Positions 17,919-27,172 of a DNA stretch of 64,000 nucleotides are shown here, piece after piece. The translations under genes and the position numbers were made by a program. This stretch comes from MGBC163016 sp964631345 (GTDB lineage: Bacteria > Actinomycetota > Coriobacteriia > Coriobacteriales > Eggerthellaceae). Positions within the stretch are counted from its first letter, which is position 1, and each line of letters begins with the position of its first letter. The stretch is from positions 7,007 through 71,006 of the forward strand of contig CAZVWE010000008.1 in NCBI GenBank assembly GCA_964631345.1. The letters run 5' to 3'. Under the pieces are notes generated by a model. The model was not told the origin of the DNA and searched no databases. It saw nothing but the letters and a program-made list of their open reading frames with translations.

Positions 17919-19223
17919 ATGGAAGATCAAGCCACGATTACAGATGCGATGGGCATTCTGGAATCACGTGGTGTGACCCGTCGAAGCTTTATGAAGCTAT
18001 GTGCCGGGGTCGCAGCGGCCGCTGGTTTATCCCAGTTGGCTATTCCGCGTATTGCTGAGGCCATCGAGAACTCTGTCATCGGCGCTACGTCTGGCGACCT
18101 GTATCCAGTTATTTGGATCGAGGGTGCATCTTGCACGGGTTGCACTGAGTCATTCGCTCAGATCGAAACGCCAGACGTCGCAACTGTGGTCCTGGATGTG
18201 ATTTCACTGAATTACTCCGAGACCCTCTCTGCTGCAGCTGGATACTCTGTTGAGGAAGCTAAGAAGCAAACAATAGAGGCTGGGAACTACATTCTTATTT
18301 ATGAGGGTGCTGTTCTTGAAAACTGGGGCGGAAATGCACTGCGTGCGGCCGGGGAGACTGGAATAGAGTCTTTGATTCAAGCGGCAGAAAAAGCTAACGC
18401 TGTCGTTGCTGTTGGATCATGTGCTGTAAATGGTGGATGGTGTGCAGCTGCTCCAAATCCATCGGGTGCTATTGGGGTTCAGCAATGCTTGAAAAAGCAT
18501 GGCATTGAGACTCCAGTGGTCAATGTTCCAGGCTGTCCAGTAAACCCAGAATGGGTAATGTCTGTTCTAGTTGATGTCGTCATGATGGGTGATCCTACAC
18601 TTCTTGACCTCAATAAATTCAACGAACCATCTGCTTTGTTTAACCAAACTATCCATGACAATTGTGAGCGTCGTGGACATTTTGAGAATGGTGAATTTGT
18701 TTACCAGTTTGGTTCTGAAGAGGAAAAGAAGGGATATTGCTTATATCCGCTTGGATGCCGCGGTCCTCAAACTAAGGCATTATGTGGCGTGACACTTTGG
18801 AACAACCGACGTTCTTGGTGCGTACAGGCAGGTTCTCCCTGCATCGGTTGTTGCGAAGCCAACCCAAACAATCCGGGAGACAACTGGGTACAGGTAAATA
18901 CGCCTTTCTATTCAAGATTCCGCGATCTAAATATTGGCGATTGGAAGTTCCAACCTGAGCCAGTAGCTTGGATTCTTACAGGCATTGTCGCCTTAGCACT
19001 TGTTGTTCATGGATTTGGCATGAAGGCAACAGGTCGTATGGATGGCGGTGCTCCTTTTGAGAAGATTCGTAAGTGGGATAAGGATCATCCTGAGCAGTCC
19101 ATTGGTGTTTATGCAGACCCAGAAGAGGGCGGCGTAATTTTGGATTCTGCAATTTGCGAAGAGAATACATCACATCCAGTCGAGCCAGCAGATGTGCTCG
19201 TCAAGGATGCTGAGGAAGAATAG
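17919..19223 (+). CDS. hyaA: [NiFe] hydrogenase small subunit, Tat-exported
   Basis: This iron-sulphur subunit of a membrane-bound group 1 [NiFe] hydrogenase passes electrons between the active site and the cytochrome. A twin-arginine signal lies at residues 21-30 ('RRSFMKLCAG') with a following hydrophobic stretch. Cluster ligands are seen at 'EGASCTGCTES', 'GSCAVNGGW' and 'GCPVNP', and the medial/distal ligands at 'YPLGC', 'KALCG', 'SWCVQAGSPCIGCCE'. The proximal motif is C-T-G-C, with glycine where oxygen-tolerant enzymes carry an extra cysteine, so this is the ordinary oxygen-sensitive type. A C-terminal membrane helix ('WILTGIVALALVVHG') anchors it. TGAGGGGGGTG precedes the ATG. First gene of hyaABC, 14 bases before hyaB. 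Confidence 0.95.
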   Translation: MEDQATITDAMGILESRGVTRRSFMKLCAGVAAAAGLSQLAIPRIAEAIENSVIGATSGDLYPVIWIEGASCTGCTESFAQIETPDVATVVLDVISLNYSETLSAAAGYSVEEAKKQTIEAGNYILIYEGAVLENWGGNALRAAGETGIESLIQAAEKANAVVAVGSCAVNGGWCAAAPNPSGAIGVQQCLKKHGIETPVVNVPGCPVNPEWVMSVLVDVVMMGDPTLLDLNKFNEPSALFNQTIHDNCERRGHFENGEFVYQFGSEEEKKGYCLYPLGCRGPQTKALCGVTLWNNRRSWCVQAGSPCIGCCEANPNNPGDNWVQVNTPFYSRFRDLNIGDWKFQPEPVAWILTGIVALALVVHGFGMKATGRMDGGAPFEKIRKWDKDHPEQSIGVYADPEEGGVILDSAICEENTSHPVEPADVLVKDAEEE

Positions 19224-19237
19224 GAGGTGAACTGCTG

Positions 19238-20911
19238 ATGACACGTTCGATAATTGATCCAATAACACGTATCGAAGGCCACTTAAGAGTGGAAATGGAA
19301 GTAAACGACAATGTCGTTACTGACGCATGGGTATCCGGCGGTTGCTTCCGTGGTATGGAACTTGTTGTTCAAAACCGTACTCCGCAAGATGCCGCACAGA
19401 TCGTCCAAAGAATCTGTGGCGTTTGCCCAGTTTCGCATTCTCATGCATCCTCGATTGCTGCTGAGAAGGCATATGGAATCACAATTTCCAACAATGCAAG
19501 ACTTGTTCGTAACCTCATCGAGGGTGCACAGTTTTTGCATTCACACATTCTTTGGTTCTACAACCTATGCGCTCTTGATTATATAAATCCGCTTGATGCT
19601 TTAAATGCAAACGTTGCTGATACATATGATTTAGCGCAAGCTGCTGGAACTTCAATGGATACCGATTTCAAGCTTCTAAAAGAAAAGCTTGAGGCATTTG
19701 CAATGAATGGACAGTTGTCAATCTTTTCTGGCAACTGGTTTGACTGCGACGGTGGAGAAGGATACAAACTTTCTCCTGAGCTTAACCTTATTTGCACAGC
19801 TCACTATCTTGAGGCATTAAAGATGCAAGCTCGTGCAAGCGAGGTAGCGGCACTTATCGGTGGCAAGATGCCACATGTTATGACAATTGTTCCGGGCGGT
19901 ACTGCCTTCTATCCAACAGAGTCTAAGCTTGATGATCTTTGGGCTATGGTAAATGAAATCTATGACTGGGTTTCAACTACTATGATTCAAGACACCCTTG
20001 CGATTGCGGGTCCTTACGCAGATGTTGCTAAGTTTGGAAAAGGCTGCGGACGCTATATTGCTTGGGGAGTTTTCGAAGGTCCAGGTTGGCCTTATGGTAA
20101 CGATTATATTGAGCAGATGATCAATCGTTATCTTCCAATGGGTGTATTGGATGAAAACCTTAAGGTATCTGACGTTCAAGAGGATCTCATTACTGAGTAT
20201 ATGGGTCATTCTTGGTATAAGGGCGATGGAACATACGAGTCTCCTTATTTTGTAACTGAGCCTGACTTTAATGAGTACAACGTTGAGGATAGATATACTT
20301 GGGTTAAGTGCCCTGCTTATGACGGAAAGCCAATGGAAGCAGGCGGACTTTCTCGTGTGCTTGCAGCTTATCAGCGCAATGTTCCATTTATCGTTGAACA
20401 AGTTGACTCATTGCTTGTAGCCCTTGGTGCTCAACCAGGAGACGTAAGCGTGTTGCTTAACACTCTTGGTCGTACAGCTGCTCGCCAGATTGAGACCCTA
20501 TACATTGCAGGTCTCATGAAAGAATGGACACTTGAACTTATGAGCGCCATTAAAGAAGGCGATTCTGAGTACTTCCGTGAGCCTCCAACCACAACAGGAG
20601 AGGGCACAGGATTCTGGGAAGCACCACGTGGTGCGCTGTATCACTCAGAAAAGGTGACCAACAACAATATTGATGGATATCAAATCATCATTCCTTCAAC
20701 TTGGAACCTTGCCCCAATGAACGCTGATGGTGTACATGGTCCAATGGAGCAAGCACTTTTAGGAACTCCAGTAAATGACATTGATATGCCGATCAACGCT
20801 CTAAGAACAGTTCATAGTTTTGACCCATGTACAGCATGTGCAGTACATATCACTGAGCCAAAGACCGGTAAAACATTTAAGACAGTCACAAGTCCTTGGG
20901 GGGTGAAATAA
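19238..20911 (+). CDS. hyaB: [NiFe] hydrogenase large subunit
   Basis: This catalytic subunit holds the NiFe(CN)2CO centre. Both ligand motifs are complete: the N-terminal L1 'RICGVCPVSH' and the C-terminal L2 'DPCTACAVH'. About 18 residues follow the final histidine; in this family they are removed by a specific protease after cofactor insertion, and hyaD 1.4 kb downstream encodes a candidate. The N-terminal 'DPITRIEGHLRVE' is diagnostic. Its length of 557 residues is normal. AGGAGGTGAA lies before the ATG. It crosses the membrane bound to HyaA. The gene stops immediately before the hyaC start with no intervening base. No hyp maturation genes are in the window, so they must be elsewhere. Confidence 0.96.
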   Translation: MTRSIIDPITRIEGHLRVEMEVNDNVVTDAWVSGGCFRGMELVVQNRTPQDAAQIVQRICGVCPVSHSHASSIAAEKAYGITISNNARLVRNLIEGAQFLHSHILWFYNLCALDYINPLDALNANVADTYDLAQAAGTSMDTDFKLLKEKLEAFAMNGQLSIFSGNWFDCDGGEGYKLSPELNLICTAHYLEALKMQARASEVAALIGGKMPHVMTIVPGGTAFYPTESKLDDLWAMVNEIYDWVSTTMIQDTLAIAGPYADVAKFGKGCGRYIAWGVFEGPGWPYGNDYIEQMINRYLPMGVLDENLKVSDVQEDLITEYMGHSWYKGDGTYESPYFVTEPDFNEYNVEDRYTWVKCPAYDGKPMEAGGLSRVLAAYQRNVPFIVEQVDSLLVALGAQPGDVSVLLNTLGRTAARQIETLYIAGLMKEWTLELMSAIKEGDSEYFREPPTTTGEGTGFWEAPRGALYHSEKVTNNNIDGYQIIIPSTWNLAPMNADGVHGPMEQALLGTPVNDIDMPINALRTVHSFDPCTACAVHITEPKTGKTFKTVTSPWGVK

Positions 20912-21607
20912 ATGGCGCATTTAGCACATTATCGTGAAGCACACCCAATGGTCTTCGTGGTGACCCACTGGATTAATCTTGTATGCATGATTTTGCTTAT
21001 CCTTACGGGATTCATCATCCATTATCCGTTCATTGCTGGCATCACTGGAATATGCCGTGGGGTTCATATCTTCTGCGGATTTGTGATTTTCATTAATATG
21101 GTGTTCCGTGTGATAGCTGCATTCTTTGTGAAAACTTCTCCAACTGGAGGTACACGTAAGCAAACGGCAGACTACAAGTCTTGGCTTCCACAAAAGGACA
21201 ATCGTCACCAGGCACTTGTTTGGATTAAGTATTATCTGTTCTTAAAGAAAGATCATCCGCTTGGGGCTAAGCTTGGCGTTCCTCAAAAGCTGTCCTATCT
21301 ACTCATTCCAATTCTTATCTTTTTGATGTTTTGGACAGGCCTTTGTCTTTGGGCTCCAACGGCAAACCTTGGATGGATGGCTTGGTGGACAGAAGCTGTT
21401 GGTGGAGCGATGTCGATGAGGATCATCCACTATTACGGCATGTTCGTGTTCATCATCTTTATGTTTATCCATATTTACTTGGCAAACGTTGAGGGAACTG
21501 CTCCAACGAAGTTGATGTTCTTCCACAAAGAGCATGGCGGACTTGTTTATGATCCTGAACTTCACAACATCGTTGGTGAGGACTTCAATCCAAAGAAAGA
21601 CAAGTAA
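20912..21607 (+). CDS. hyaC: Hydrogenase cytochrome b subunit
   Basis: This 231-residue membrane protein with four or five helices links the hydrogenase to the quinone pool. Candidate haem-ligating histidines lie in 'HWINLVCMILL' (first helix), 'GVHIFCGF' (second) and 'MRIIHYYGMF' with 'MFIHIYLANVEG' (last helices), as in Ni/Fe-hydrogenase b-type cytochromes (HyaC/HupC/HydC). The start follows hyaB directly (TAAATG) with GGGGGTG upstream, indicating tight coupling. A good terminator lies 25 bases after the stop, so the hyaABC message largely ends here. Confidence 0.93.
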   Translation: MAHLAHYREAHPMVFVVTHWINLVCMILLILTGFIIHYPFIAGITGICRGVHIFCGFVIFINMVFRVIAAFFVKTSPTGGTRKQTADYKSWLPQKDNRHQALVWIKYYLFLKKDHPLGAKLGVPQKLSYLLIPILIFLMFWTGLCLWAPTANLGWMAWWTEAVGGAMSMRIIHYYGMFVFIIFMFIHIYLANVEGTAPTKLMFFHKEHGGLVYDPELHNIVGEDFNPKKDK

Positions 21608-21631
21608 TTTTTGCTTGTAATTCGCAACATT

Positions 21632-21662
21632 AATCGGCGGCCTTTTGGTCGCCGATTTTTTA
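21632..21662 (+). terminator. Rho-independent terminator after hyaC
   Basis: The stem 21632-21642 pairs with 21647-21657 (11 pairs, one G-U) around a TTTT loop, followed at once by a run of Ts. Confidence 0.9.
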
Positions 21663-21837
21663 TGTTGAGGTTTCTGTGATTGCTATAAATGCGCATAAAG
21701 CCTTTTATTCAACATATTCCTTGTATCCTGTTGGCATGTTATTTCGTCTCTTAACCGCAAGTTTTAAGAAATGTGAGCAGGAAGACAACTTATTTGGATA
21801 TTTTGATTGTCGAAATAATTAATACGATGGAGGGGTT

Positions 21838-22266
21838 TTGCGAGAGCTTAGCGATAAAGAGATAAAAGCAGAAGAGAAGTTTATGGAAGGACTTCCGCGT
21901 ATTAATATCGGGGCATTGCTATTGCCGCCTATTTGGGGACCTGCTCATGGCTTTTGGGTGACTATTCTTTTCTACCCAGCTTGGCTTTTGGCTGACAACC
22001 TTTTTTATGCAGTATATGTTGAGCCAACGGTGTTATCGGTTGTATTGGCTGTATGTACCTTTATTGTTTTGCTTGTAATAACAATTGCGTTTTCTTTAGT
22101 ATCCCAACCAATTGCTGCACATAGAGCCGAAGATAAGGGCAAAACCAGAGAGCAATATTTGAAAGCTGAAAAGATTTGGGCAATAGTTGGTGTAGCAGGG
22201 GCGCTTTTGATGTTAGGAATAGCCACTTGGTATAACTTAGATATTCGTCCCTTTGTTGTTGAATAA
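21838..22266 (+). CDS. Unknown small membrane protein in the hydrogenase cluster
   Basis: The protein has 142 residues. A charged N-terminus ('DKEIKAEEKFMEG') precedes a hydrophobic segment with 'LLLPPIWGPAHGFW', two further membrane helices, a polar stretch 'AAHRAEDKGKTREQYLKAEK' (quoted in part) and a last helix ending near the C-terminus. The TTG start has GGAGGGG close in front; an ATG at 21883 is a possible alternative. It lies between hyaC and the maturation protease, after the hyaC terminator, so it may be transcribed separately with hyaD or by read-through. I recognise no family. Its place suggests a role in hydrogenase assembly or membrane attachment, but this rests on position only. 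Confidence 0.6.
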   Translation: MRELSDKEIKAEEKFMEGLPRINIGALLLPPIWGPAHGFWVTILFYPAWLLADNLFYAVYVEPTVLSVVLAVCTFIVLLVITIAFSLVSQPIAAHRAEDKGKTREQYLKAEKIWAIVGVAGALLMLGIATWYNLDIRPFVVE

Positions 22267-22355
22267 CAGAAAAGTTGGGAAGATGAAATTAGGTTTAATT
22301 TTTCACAGTCCATTGCTTATCTTTGATCGTTGAGTTTAATTGGAAAGGTTTTCTT

Positions 22356-22892
22356 TTGAAGTGCGCAGTCATATGTGTTGGTAATAAGCTAATGCTTGAT
22401 GACGGTATAGGCCCTGCAGTATATGAGGAACTCGTCAACTGCTATGACTTTGACGATAACGTTGAGTTATACGACGTCGGTTGTCTTAGTATGGATATGC
22501 TTTATTTGGTTTCTGAATTTGACTGGATGATAGTAGTGGATGCAGTTGATGAGACAGGAGAGCCTGCGGGCACTGTCTTTGAATTTGCACCTGATGATAT
22601 GGCAAGACATACAGGCGCTATGGCATCTCTTCATGATTTGAAGCTGGTTGATTTGTTTGATGCTGCGTCTTTGCTTGGGTATGCAAGTAAAGGAATTTGC
22701 CTTGGAATGCAGGTTGAAAATAAAGATCCCGCTGTTGCAACAATAGGGTTAACGCCTTGTGTATATGAAGCGATTCCACTTTTAGTTGATACCGTACTTG
22801 CAAAATTGTCGGGACTTGGTTTTGAGACTTTTGTAAAAGATGGCGGCTTGAGAGTAGGCCCCACCTGGCATCATAGAATGCAATCTAATTAG
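22356..22892 (+). CDS. hyaD: Hydrogenase maturation protease
   Basis: This endopeptidase of the HyaD/HybD family clips the C-terminal peptide of the large subunit once nickel is in place. About 178 residues. 'VGNKLMLDDGIGPAV' is the family's opening with the first metal-sensing acid. 'VVDAVDETGEPAG' carries the second aspartate and 'SLHDLKLVDL' the histidine. TTG 22356 is preferred, seven bases after TGGAAAGG; the frame extends to a TTG at 22323 but this would put the ribosome-binding site inside the protein. The substrate is very likely HyaB encoded upstream. It converges with nth. Confidence 0.9.
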   Translation: MKCAVICVGNKLMLDDGIGPAVYEELVNCYDFDDNVELYDVGCLSMDMLYLVSEFDWMIVVDAVDETGEPAGTVFEFAPDDMARHTGAMASLHDLKLVDLFDAASLLGYASKGICLGMQVENKDPAVATIGLTPCVYEAIPLLVDTVLAKLSGLGFETFVKDGGLRVGPTWHHRMQSN

Positions 22893-22905
22893 GTGGCCGA
22901 TTCTG

Positions 22906-23565
22906 CTATATGCACGCACAACTTGGACAAAGATCAGCAAGAAAACAATCGCAGCAAGCTGGCTTGCGTGCTGTGCATACTTCGCGGCCAAACAAAACCC
23001 ATTGATGGTTAATTAGTCCCCAATATTTTTCTGGATAAATCTTAAGTAATGCCTGTTCAGTTTTTAGTGGATCGTCATCTTTGGGAACAAGTTTTAATCT
23101 ATGTGCGATGCGATTTACGTGGGTGTCAACTGCGATACCTTCTACAATCCCGAAACCTTGGTTAAGCACGATATTTGCGGTTTTCCTGCCGATTCCTGGA
23201 AATTTCTTAAGCTCTTCCATATCGGCTGGCATAACACCACCATATTCAGATAGAGCTTTTTGTGCTATTCCTATAGCATGCTTGGCTTTGACTTTATAGC
23301 ATCCAATGGATTTCAAGATCTGCATGACATCTTCTGGATTCGCTGAAGCTAGACTTGCGACATCTGGATATTTCTCCCACAAAACAGGCGTTACCTTATT
23401 AACGCTTACATCAGTAGTTTGTGCGGAAAGCATCACAGCAATTGCTAGCTTGAATGGATCTCCATAGTAGTTAAGCGCGCATTCTGGATCAGGGTAGTGC
23501 TCACACATTCTGTCTTCTATTTCTGCGGCTCTTTTTGATTTGTCAGCTTTTGTTTCTCTTGGCAT
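22906..23565 (-). CDS. nth: Endonuclease III
   Basis: This DNA glycosylase/AP-lyase removes oxidised pyrimidines. About 219 residues. The helix-hairpin-helix 'FPGIGRKTANIVL' contains the catalytic lysine, 'VDTHVNRIAHRL' the catalytic aspartate, and the C-terminal cysteines follow C-x6-C-x2-C-x5-C, the [4Fe-4S] loop. The ATG at 23565 has CGGAGACG just before it; a longer frame to 23628 lacks a site and adds non-family sequence. It is divergent from mfd, another repair gene, across ~115 bases. Confidence 0.95.
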   Translation of the reverse strand: MPRETKADKSKRAAEIEDRMCEHYPDPECALNYYGDPFKLAIAVMLSAQTTDVSVNKVTPVLWEKYPDVASLASANPEDVMQILKSIGCYKVKAKHAIGIAQKALSEYGGVMPADMEELKKFPGIGRKTANIVLNQGFGIVEGIAVDTHVNRIAHRLKLVPKDDDPLKTEQALLKIYPEKYWGLINHQWVLFGREVCTARKPACCDCFLADLCPSCACI

Positions 23566-23618
23566 ATCGTCTCCGTTTGGATGAATTGGTACCTCAAAGC
23601 AATCATATATTAAGTAGG

Positions 23619-23643
23619 TTTGATTCAATGGGATAGAATCAAA
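23619..23643. promoter_or_regulatory. Inverted repeat TTTGATTC-N9-GAATCAAA between nth and mfd
   Basis: Eight-base perfect arms lie 36 bases before the mfd start and 54 bases before the nth start. The position suits an operator for either gene; no known binding protein is assigned. Confidence 0.4.
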
Positions 23644-23679
23644 GTCTATGGAGTTGAATGCAATTCGTAAGTAGGAATA

Positions 23680-26600
23680 ATGCTGATAGATGCACTGACA
23701 AATGCCCTAGAAAAGTCAAAATGTTTGGAAAACTTTTGGGGGAAATTATCTGTAGGTACCGATGCGTCATTAGGTGTTGCGTCATCTGCTCGTTCATTTT
23801 TAGCGTCAGCGGAATTTGCTAGATATGAGCAACCCACTCTTGTTGTTCTTGCAGGAGAAGATGCCGCTGATGCATTTGCAAGAAACATGGCATCTTACCT
23901 TGGAGAAGAAAGAGTATTTCGGTTTCCTGAAAGGCGGGATAGACCACATCTCTACGAGGCAACAGAGCCAAAGGTTATAGCGACTCGACTTGAGGCTATG
24001 GATGTCTTAAACCGTAAAGAAAATGCAGTTGTTGTTGCAAGTGCAAGGTCGCTTATAAAACTTCTGCCCCCTGTGTCTGCACATGTTGAAAAGCCGATAA
24101 GCCTAACAAGTGGCTATGAGTTAAGCGATATGAAGGATAGTAATATCAAGGATTTTGAAGAGCTTTTATGCACTTTAGAATCCTATGGGTACAAAAACAC
24201 AGGTGAGGTTGAAGGCCCTGGTACATTTGCAACTAAAGGCGGTACCATAGATGTCTTTCCTGGGAATCTATCCTTTCCGGTTCGCCTTGATTTCTTCGGA
24301 GATGAGCTAGATGAGATCAGGCGGATTATTCCAAGCACAGGACAGACGGTATCCGGATTAAAAGAACTAAATATCTATGCTGTACGAGAAGTTCCTGCTG
24401 GACAAAGTGAAATGAAGCAGGCATCATCTGCAATCGAAAAAGCAGCTCTTACAAATAAAACTATTCGAGAGTTATATGAGAAGGTCTCATCTGGAATAAG
24501 TTTTGATGGATCAGATTTAGTTCTTCCGTATATCTTTAATGGGAAGACTTCCACTTTAGGTGACTATTTAAGCGCAGGATCGATGATTGCTTTAATGGAA
24601 CCTCGAAGTATTTTTGATGATGCCGCCAATGCGTTTAATGATCTTGAGAAATCTTGTGATGATAATTCGATTCCTATAGAAAATGTTTATGCAAGACCAA
24701 CAGATATATCGTTTGGCGAAGGTGTAAGAGCTACATATGTATCCATCATGCAATCAGGTACAGCACTTGATGATGAGCTTCCGATAAAGCGAGTGGATGT
24801 ATCGGGGGATCAAGAAAAGCTCTACGGAAAAATGCGCAATTGGATAGATGGTGGGTATACTTGCGTATTCAGCGTTCCAAATTACAGGGCTCGTAAAGAT
24901 TACGAACTTGAATTTGTTGATCACGGAATCTCAATTGAAGAGCGACTAGATAGTCAAGATGAAAACACGGCACCACTTTCAAAAAGTTGCGTAAATGTGG
25001 TTGATGTTCCTATCCCTTTGGGTATGTGTATCCCAAAAGCAAAACTTACGATTGTCTCAGTTGATGACACTCGAGGATCATCAAAAAATCATGCGCGTGC
25101 TACTACAGTTAGCAGTGTGGATATCACATTTCCTTTTAAACCAGGTGATTATGTGGTGCACTCAACTTATGGAATTGCACTATTCAAAGACATGGTGCTC
25201 AGGGAAATTGATGGAGTTGAGAGGGATTATCTTGAGCTTGACTATGCAGAAGGAGACAAGTTATTTCTCCCAGTTGAGCAATTTGATAAGGTCACAAAAT
25301 ATGTTGGAGCTGATGGTGTCACTCCTAAAATTACAAGACTTGATAGCACTGATTGGTCTCGTGCTATTACAAAAGCTAGAAAAGCTACAAAGAAGCTCGC
25401 ATTTGATTTAATTGATGTATATGCAAGGCGCGCTGCAACAAAGGGATACCGTTTTCGTGTGGATACTCCTTGGATGCATGAGATGGAGCAAAGTTTTCCA
25501 TACGATGAAACACCTGATCAGGCAGCAGCTATTGCAGATGTAAAAGCAGATATGCGCTCGTCTCATCCAATGGATCGCCTAATTTGCGGTGATGTTGGTT
25601 TTGGGAAAACAGAAGTTGCATTAAGGGCGGCTTTTGCAGCAGCGCAGGATGGTAAGCAGACCATGGTCTTGTGTCCAACCACAATTCTTGCACAGCAGCA
25701 CTATTCAAGCTTTAAAGAGAGATTTGAACCCTTTGGGATGCGAGTTGAGGTGCTTTCAAGATTCAGGACCACATCTCAGCAAAAAGATGCTTTAGAGGGT
25801 TTTGCTAAAGGGGAAGTGAATGTTTTAGTTGGAACACATAGGCTTTTATCCCGCGATGTGAACCCTAAAAATCTAGGGCTCGTGATAATTGATGAAGAGC
25901 AAAGATTCGGTGTTGGACACAAGGAACAGTTTAAAAATCTTCGTGAATCCATTGATGTATTAACGCTTTCTGCAACTCCAATTCCACGCACTATGCAAAT
26001 GGCTGTATCTGGCGTTAGAGATATGAGTCTTATCATGACACCCCCTGATGATAGGCTTCCTGTAAAAGTGCATGTTGGGGAATGGGATCCAGATGTTGTA
26101 AGCGATGCAATACGATATGAACTGGCAAGGCATGGACAGGTCTATTACGTATCAAATCGCGTAAGAACCATAGAGGATGCGCTTGAGCGTGTGCAAGAAG
26201 CGGCTCCTGAGGCGCGTGTAGGTGTTGCACATGGACAGATGTCAAAAGAAGCACTTGAGCATGTGATGGAGGATTTTGCAGCCGGGGAACTTGATGTATT
26301 GGTTGCTACAACGATTATAGAAAGCGGTATTGATAATCCTCATACCAATACACTTATCATCGAGGATTCGCAGCGTTTGGGTCTTGCGCAAATGTATCAG
26401 CTAAAGGGAAGAGTTGGTAGATCTAGTACGCAGGCTTTTGCCTATTTTATGTTCCCAGAGGAAGTACCTCTTACAGAAGAAGCTCACTCAAGGCTTGTTG
26501 CTTTGACAGATCATCAAGATTTGGGAAGTGGAATGCGTATTGCACTTCGTGACTTAGAGATTAGAGGTGCTGGAAATATTTTAGGTGCAGAACAATCTGG

Positions 26601-27171
26601 CAATATGTCTGGTGTTGGATTTGATCTGTTTGCACAAATGCTAAATCAAGCAGTGGTGGACGCTCGAGAGGGTGTTGAAACTAAAGATGAGCCCATAAAG
26701 GGGTTATCTGATATCAATATCAATATTCCAGGTCATACTTATCTTTCTGCTGATTATCTAAAAGATATTGGTGAGAGAGTTTTATGGTATAGACGCATTG
26801 CGAATGCGGCAACAGTAGGTGAAGTTGATGCGATAGAAAGTGATTTGAAGGCTCTTCATCCAGAAATGCCTATAGAGGCAATGAGCTTATTCGATAAAGC
26901 ACGCCTGAAGGCTTTTGCATCAGAACATGGGATTTCATCAATTAGCGTATTCGGGGGAAAACTAACAGTAGATGGCATTAAGCTTGATTCTGCAAATGCA
27001 AGCTCAATTAGGCGTCTTAAAGGGAGATACTTAAAAGACAAGATGCGTATGATAGTTCCCATGAAAGCAGTTGAGGAAGCAGCTGGTAAAGACTTAAGCG
27101 CTACACAGATGGTGATGTCATATCTTTCATCATTTTATAATGTGACAAACGATACGAAAGGCAAGGTTTGA
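23680..27171 (+). CDS. mfd: Transcription-repair coupling factor
   Basis: This translocase removes RNA polymerase stalled at lesions and recruits UvrA. It has 1163 residues, full length. The UvrB-like damage-interaction modules lie in the first ~350. The RNA-polymerase-interacting CarD-like domain is at ~485-550 ('KPGDYVVHSTYGIALF'). The RecG-like motor follows with 'GDVGFGKTEVALRAA' near 636, 'DEEQRFGV' near 730 and 'LKGRVGRSS' near 910. The TRCF C-terminal domain covers the last ~150. UvrA is encoded in the same window at 51.9 kb. The ATG has TAGGAA before it. It ends two bases before gltX, so the two are probably co-transcribed. Confidence 0.97.
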   Translation: MLIDALTNALEKSKCLENFWGKLSVGTDASLGVASSARSFLASAEFARYEQPTLVVLAGEDAADAFARNMASYLGEERVFRFPERRDRPHLYEATEPKVIATRLEAMDVLNRKENAVVVASARSLIKLLPPVSAHVEKPISLTSGYELSDMKDSNIKDFEELLCTLESYGYKNTGEVEGPGTFATKGGTIDVFPGNLSFPVRLDFFGDELDEIRRIIPSTGQTVSGLKELNIYAVREVPAGQSEMKQASSAIEKAALTNKTIRELYEKVSSGISFDGSDLVLPYIFNGKTSTLGDYLSAGSMIALMEPRSIFDDAANAFNDLEKSCDDNSIPIENVYARPTDISFGEGVRATYVSIMQSGTALDDELPIKRVDVSGDQEKLYGKMRNWIDGGYTCVFSVPNYRARKDYELEFVDHGISIEERLDSQDENTAPLSKSCVNVVDVPIPLGMCIPKAKLTIVSVDDTRGSSKNHARATTVSSVDITFPFKPGDYVVHSTYGIALFKDMVLREIDGVERDYLELDYAEGDKLFLPVEQFDKVTKYVGADGVTPKITRLDSTDWSRAITKARKATKKLAFDLIDVYARRAATKGYRFRVDTPWMHEMEQSFPYDETPDQAAAIADVKADMRSSHPMDRLICGDVGFGKTEVALRAAFAAAQDGKQTMVLCPTTILAQQHYSSFKERFEPFGMRVEVLSRFRTTSQQKDALEGFAKGEVNVLVGTHRLLSRDVNPKNLGLVIIDEEQRFGVGHKEQFKNLRESIDVLTLSATPIPRTMQMAVSGVRDMSLIMTPPDDRLPVKVHVGEWDPDVVSDAIRYELARHGQVYYVSNRVRTIEDALERVQEAAPEARVGVAHGQMSKEALEHVMEDFAAGELDVLVATTIIESGIDNPHTNTLIIEDSQRLGLAQMYQLKGRVGRSSTQAFAYFMFPEEVPLTEEAHSRLVALTDHQDLGSGMRIALRDLEIRGAGNILGAEQSGNMSGVGFDLFAQMLNQAVVDAREGVETKDEPIKGLSDININIPGHTYLSADYLKDIGERVLWYRRIANAATVGEVDAIESDLKALHPEMPIEAMSLFDKARLKAFASEHGISSISVFGGKLTVDGIKLDSANASSIRRLKGRYLKDKMRMIVPMKAVEEAAGKDLSATQMVMSYLSSFYNVTNDTKGKV

Positions 27172-27172
27172 G

